64,000 nucleotides of DNA from positions 372,001 to 436,000 of the forward strand of contig NZ_BSFN01000002.1 of NCBI RefSeq assembly GCF_027922365.1. Direction: 5' to 3'. This document shows positions 60,492-64,000 of this stretch, piece after piece. The position numbers and the translations under genes were made by a program. Numbering within the stretch: position 1 is the stretch's first letter; every line of letters begins with the position of its first letter. The notes below the pieces were generated by a model. The model was not told the origin of the DNA, searched no databases, and saw only the letters and a list, made by a program, of their open reading frames with translations. This DNA comes from Pseudomonas turukhanskensis. Its GTDB lineage: Bacteria; Pseudomonadota; Gammaproteobacteria; Pseudomonadales; Pseudomonadaceae.

Positions 60492-61901
60492 TCAGGCGCG
60501 GCCGTACTTGTCTTCGAACCGCACGATGTCGTCTTCGCCCAGATACGGACCGGACTGTACTTCGATCAGTTCAAGGGGAATTACACCGGGGTTCTCCAGG
60601 GCGTGAACCTGGCCGATGGGGATGTAGGTGGACTGGTTTTCGGTGACCAGAAAGGTGGTGTCGCCGTTGGTAACCTTGGCCGTGCCGCTCACCACAATCC
60701 AGTGCTCGGCGCGGTGGTGGTGCATCTGCACCGACAGCTTGGCGCCGGGCTTCACGGTGATGCGTTTGACCTGATAGCGGTGGCCGTCGTCGATGGAGTC
60801 ATACACACCCCAGGGGCGATACACCTCGCGGTGGTTAATGTGTTCTTTGCGGCCGCCGTCCTTCAACTGCTCGACGATTTTCTTAACGTCTTGCACGTTG
60901 TTTTTGTGCGCCACCATGATCGCGTCCTTGGTTTCGACGATCACCAGGTCCTCGACACCCACGAGCGTCACCAGCCGGCTGCTGGCGTGCACATAGGTGT
61001 TGGTGCTGCTGTGGTGCAATACATCGCCCTTGAGCACGTTGCCGTGTTCGTCCTTGTCGCTGACATCCCACAGCGCCGACCAGGAGCCGATATCGCTCCA
61101 GCCGGCATCCAGTGGCACCACCACGGCGTCAGCGGTTTTTTCCATCACCGCGTAGTCGATGGAATCGTCCGGGCACAGGGCAAATTCGGCGGCATCGACG
61201 CGGGTGAAGTGCAGGTCCAGCTGGCCGCCGGCCAACGACTTCTTGCAGGCCTCGAGAATCGCCGGGGCAAAGCGTTCCAGCTCTTGCAGGTAACGGCTGG
61301 CGCGGAACAGGAACATACCGCTGTTCCACAGGAAGTCGCCGCTCTGCAGGTAGTCGGTGGCGGTCGCCAGGTCCGGCTTCTCGACAAACTGGCTGACGGC
61401 AAAACCACCGTCGCCCGTGGCCGTGCCTTTTTCGATATAGCCGTAACCGGTTTCCGGGTGATCGGGCACGATGCCGAAGGTGACCAGCTTGCCGGCTTCG
61501 GCCAGCGGCATGGCCGTGCGTACGGCGCTATGGAAGGCGTCGACGTCCTTGATCAGATGGTCGGCCGCCAGTACCAGCAGCAGCGGGTCCTGACCGTCGG
61601 CTACCGCTTGCAGCGCCGCCAGGGCGATTGCCGGGGCAGTGTTGCGGCCGACAGGCTCGAGCAGAATGTTGGATTTCTCCATGTCCAGCTGACGCAACTG
61701 TTCAGCGGCCAGAAAGCGGTGCTGTTCATTGCATATCAGGCGGGGCAGGGCGATATCCAAGCCCTTCAAACGCGCGATGGTGGCCTGCAGCATCGACAGC
61801 TGGGCATCGGCCAGTTGCAGGAATTGTTTGGGGTTCAGTTGCCGCGACAGTGGCCACAGACGCGAGCCAGAACCGCCAGCCATGATGATAGGTAAGAGCA
61901 T
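60492..61901 (-). CDS. Mannose-1-phosphate guanylyltransferase/mannose-6-phosphate isomerase
   Basis: 469 aa from ATG 61899-61901, with GGAGG 9 bp upstream. Nucleotidyltransferase half (1-340): [80 protein letters not shown]. Cupin isomerase half (about 350-469): [40 protein letters not shown]. Bifunctional type (AlgA/PslB/WbpW): makes GDP-mannose for polysaccharide. I leave the symbol open because these paralogues differ only by locus. Confidence 0.92.
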   Translation of the reverse strand: MLLPIIMAGGSGSRLWPLSRQLNPKQFLQLADAQLSMLQATIARLKGLDIALPRLICNEQHRFLAAEQLRQLDMEKSNILLEPVGRNTAPAIALAALQAVADGQDPLLLVLAADHLIKDVDAFHSAVRTAMPLAEAGKLVTFGIVPDHPETGYGYIEKGTATGDGGFAVSQFVEKPDLATATDYLQSGDFLWNSGMFLFRASRYLQELERFAPAILEACKKSLAGGQLDLHFTRVDAAEFALCPDDSIDYAVMEKTADAVVVPLDAGWSDIGSWSALWDVSDKDEHGNVLKGDVLHHSSTNTYVHASSRLVTLVGVEDLVIVETKDAIMVAHKNNVQDVKKIVEQLKDGGRKEHINHREVYRPWGVYDSIDDGHRYQVKRITVKPGAKLSVQMHHHRAEHWIVVSGTAKVTNGDTTFLVTENQSTYIPIGQVHALENPGVIPLELIEVQSGPYLGEDDIVRFEDKYGRA

Positions 61902-61921
61902 GATAGACCTCCTTGTTGCCG

Positions 61922-63076
61922 TCATTCAGTTAGGGCTGGACGTGCAGTGGCGTGGGTAATGGGTTGTACGGCAGGGCCTGAGCCCAGCAACGCGTCATCG
62001 ACAAATGCCTGGATACGTTGCTTGAAAATACTCTTGTCGAAGGTGGCTGCGTGCGCATGCAAGGTTGCCGGGTCGAAGGTGACCGCGCCGCTTTCAACCT
62101 GCTGCACCGCTTGAATCAGCGACTCCACCGTCTGCTCCGGGAACAGGATGCCGGTCTTGCCGTGAATCACCGTTTCCAGGGCGCCGCCTTTGCCGTAGGC
62201 GATAACCGGGGCGCCTGCTGCCATGGCTTCGACCGGCACAATGCCGAAGTCTTCCATACCCGGGAAAATCAGGCCGCGGCAACGCTGCAGCAGGTCTTTG
62301 ATTTCCGGGAAGGGCTGGCGGCCCATCAGTTTCACATTGGGTTTGGCAATGGCCTTGAGCTTGTCGAAAATCTCGCCTTCACCGACCACCACCAGCGGCA
62401 AGCCGAGCTGGTTGAAGGCCTCTACCGCCAGGTCTGCGCGCTTGTAAGCCACCAGTTGGCCAAGGCACAGGTAGAAGTCACCACGCACTTCGTTGGGGCT
62501 GAACTCGGTGGTGTTGACCGGTGGGTAAATCACTTCGGCATCGCGCCGGTAGAACTTGCGAATGCGCTGGGCAACGAAGTTGGAGTTGGCAATGAACTGG
62601 TCGACGCGGTCGGCCGACAACCGGTCCCACACCCGCAGCCAATGCGACACGAACGGGAACAGGGTGCGGATCAGGCGGCCGGCGCCGGACAGGTACTCGT
62701 GGTACATGTCCCAGACATAGCGCATGGGCGAATGGCAGTAGCAGATATGCACCGCGTCCGGGCGGGTGACCACGCCTTTGGCCGGGCCCGACTCGCTGGA
62801 CAGAATCAGATCGTAAGCCGACAGATCCAGTTGCTCCAGGGCCATGGGCATAAACGGCAGGTACTTCTGGTAATGCTTTTTCGCACCCGGCAGGCGCGAA
62901 ATAAACGTGGTGTTGATGGTGCCGGTGAAGGTGCTGGGCAACGCCTTGCGCACCACGTCTTCATTGCACACATGAATAAACAGGTCGGCCTGCGGGAAGA
63001 GTTCGACCAGGGCCGAACACACCGCTTCGCCGCCACGATTGCTGAGCCACCAGTAATGGATGATTGCGACTTTCAT
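61922..63076 (-). CDS. GT4 family glycosyltransferase
   Basis: 384 aa. GT-B fold: N-terminal donor-free half with [39 protein letters not shown] (GT4 CYCHSP region), and the C-terminal half with [40 protein letters not shown] and the E-x7-E nucleotide-sugar site in [20 protein letters not shown]. Retaining GT4, donor probably GDP-mannose or UDP-sugar. It overlaps the partial GT4 gene upstream by 4 bp, an operon. Confidence 0.9.
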   Translation of the reverse strand: MKVAIIHYWWLSNRGGEAVCSALVELFPQADLFIHVCNEDVVRKALPSTFTGTINTTFISRLPGAKKHYQKYLPFMPMALEQLDLSAYDLILSSESGPAKGVVTRPDAVHICYCHSPMRYVWDMYHEYLSGAGRLIRTLFPFVSHWLRVWDRLSADRVDQFIANSNFVAQRIRKFYRRDAEVIYPPVNTTEFSPNEVRGDFYLCLGQLVAYKRADLAVEAFNQLGLPLVVVGEGEIFDKLKAIAKPNVKLMGRQPFPEIKDLLQRCRGLIFPGMEDFGIVPVEAMAAGAPVIAYGKGGALETVIHGKTGILFPEQTVESLIQAVQQVESGAVTFDPATLHAHAATFDKSIFKQRIQAFVDDALLGSGPAVQPITHATARPALTE

Positions 63077-64000
63077 TGAAACTCCCGTATCACCTGTAGA
63101 AGGCGTGAAGCCGATGCTGCCCAGCTGTAACGCTGGATATTGGCGAAGCCCTTTTCACGCAGGCTCTGCGCCAGCTCCGGGCTGGAAATAAGCACCTGTA
63201 TTTGTTTGGCGATGTCCTGCACGTCATAGGGCGAGCAGTACAACGCCGAATCACCACAGACTTCCGGCAGGCTTGCGGCATTGGCCGCGATCACCGGGCA
63301 GCCGCAGGCTTGCGCCTCCAGCGGGGGTAGCCCAAAGCCTTCGTAGAACGATGGATAAATGAAGGCCGTCGCCCCGCTGTACAAACGCACCAGCTCTTCA
63401 TCGCTGACGCGCCCCAGCAGTTTGATGCGGCTATCGGTTTCGATCTTCTTCACCAAACCTGGGTCAGCGAAGTTCTTGTTCAGTGAGCCGACGATGTAGA
63501 GCTTATGGCTGCTCTGTTGCAGCAAGCTGAAGGCATCGACCAGGCCATGGAAATTCTTCTGCGTATTAAGCGATGACACCGCGAGCAGGTAAGGCTCGGC
63601 CACCTCATGGGGCACTGGCTTGAACTCGCCGGATACCGCATTGGGTACCACCACCACCCGCTCGGCTGGCGTCTTGTACACCGCACAGATTTCCTGCTTG
63701 GAGAACTCGCTGACGGTCATCACCTTTTTCGAGGTTCTGATGGTGCGCGGTGTCGCCAGCTGGTAGGCCAGGCGGAACTTCCAGGAGAAGTTTTCCGGGA
63801 AGCGCTCGAAGGCGATGTCGTGCAGCGTCGACAGCTTGTTGCTGTAAAACGCCGGTGCTGTGTTGGCCAGGTTGACCAGCAGCGGCGAGCCCTGGCTGCG
63901 CAAGAACGCCGGCAGGTCGAGCTGCTCCCAGGCATGCCCGGTGCGGCTGCCGATGCGCTCGACGCCCAGCGCCTCGGCGGCTTCGTGTTGAACGATATTG
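63073..64000 (-). CDS. GT4 family glycosyltransferase, partial at 5' end
   Basis: 309 codons are present; the start is beyond the window edge, and the frame stays open through 64000. From the edge it reads NIVQHEAAEALGVERIGSRT, GHAWEQLDLPAFLRSQGSPL, then STLHDIAFERFPENFSWKFR, KKVMTVSEFSKQEICAVYKT and the nucleotide-sugar site YPSFYEGFGLPPLEAQACGC (E-x7-E pattern). A GT4 mannosyl- or glucosyltransferase of the same surface-polysaccharide operon; the stop overlaps the next GT4 gene start (ATGA). Confidence 0.9.
   Translation of the reverse strand, partial: NIVQHEAAEALGVERIGSRTGHAWEQLDLPAFLRSQGSPLLVNLANTAPAFYSNKLSTLHDIAFERFPENFSWKFRLAYQLATPRTIRTSKKVMTVSEFSKQEICAVYKTPAERVVVVPNAVSGEFKPVPHEVAEPYLLAVSSLNTQKNFHGLVDAFSLLQQSSHKLYIVGSLNKNFADPGLVKKIETDSRIKLLGRVSDEELVRLYSGATAFIYPSFYEGFGLPPLEAQACGCPVIAANAASLPEVCGDSALYCSPYDVQDIAKQIQVLISSPELAQSLREKGFANIQRYSWAASASRLLQVIREFQ

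Overview
The window is ordinary pseudomonad chromosome: GC-rich coding sequence, Pseudomonas-type REP/palindromic repeats between genes, and marker loci such as phaG, mmsAB, malate:quinone oxidoreductase and a dhcR-dhcA-dhcB-atoB-like cluster. No rRNA, CRISPR array or origin was seen; there is one tRNA, tRNA-Gly(CCC). I take the organism to be a Pseudomonas species; the species cannot be fixed from sequence alone.

Layout. 0-15.5 kb: housekeeping and envelope genes (DUF3302, DUF481, a 7TMR-DISM diguanylate cyclase, a DeoR regulator, a flavin reductase, a glyoxalase-like protein, hydrolases, lipoproteins, LysR and GlxA-type regulators, and a HigBA/NadS-type toxin-antitoxin pair). A four-copy tandem array of inverted REP-like palindromes begins inside the last codons of the glyoxalase-like gene.

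15.76-20.2 kb: a 4.4-kb integrated element lies between a 27-bp repeat of the tRNA-Gly 3' end (26/27 identical) and the intact tRNA. It keeps the two ends of a Pf-like (filamentous) prophage: a cI-type repressor, a divergent excisionase-like gene, an early-gene remnant and the C-terminal piece of a tyrosine integrase. The structural and replication core is gone. Its left arm holds an AT-rich four-gene operon: a GHKL-ATPase protein with an N-terminal STAS-like part, broken by one apparent frameshift; a DUF4325 STAS-like protein; a membrane-anchored protein; and an unknown small protein. This is the best candidate for an undescribed system in the window.

20.3-26.2 kb: phaG, two L,D-transpeptidase-family proteins, an RsuA-type pseudouridine synthase, a CWC protein and a Cache-GGDEF cyclase.

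26.3-36.6 kb: a guanidine-degradation operon on the minus strand, headed by a clear guanidine-I (ykkC) riboswitch: NitT/TauT-type ABC transporter, two DUF1989 proteins (carboxyguanidine deiminase type), a biotin-dependent carboxylase and allophanate hydrolase. Together they would import guanidine, carboxylate it, deaminate the product and release ammonia and CO2. The carboxylase gene carries an in-frame 180-bp insert made of three REP-like palindromes, flanked by 13-bp direct repeats.

36.8-42.5 kb: a Tyr/Pro-rich lipoprotein, a KGG stress peptide, DUF2188, malate:quinone oxidoreductase, a DHA2 exporter and an orphan plus-strand terminator suggesting a small RNA. 42.5-46.1 kb: valine catabolism (mmsA, mmsB, acyl-CoA dehydrogenase). 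46.3-50.1 kb: LysR regulator, CoA-transferase A/B and thiolase.

51-64 kb: a surface polysaccharide locus: Wzy/WaaL-like protein, VanZ-like protein, three acyltransferases, galU, galE, an NAD-dependent epimerase, a bifunctional mannose-1-phosphate guanylyltransferase and two GT4 glycosyltransferases, the last cut by the window edge.
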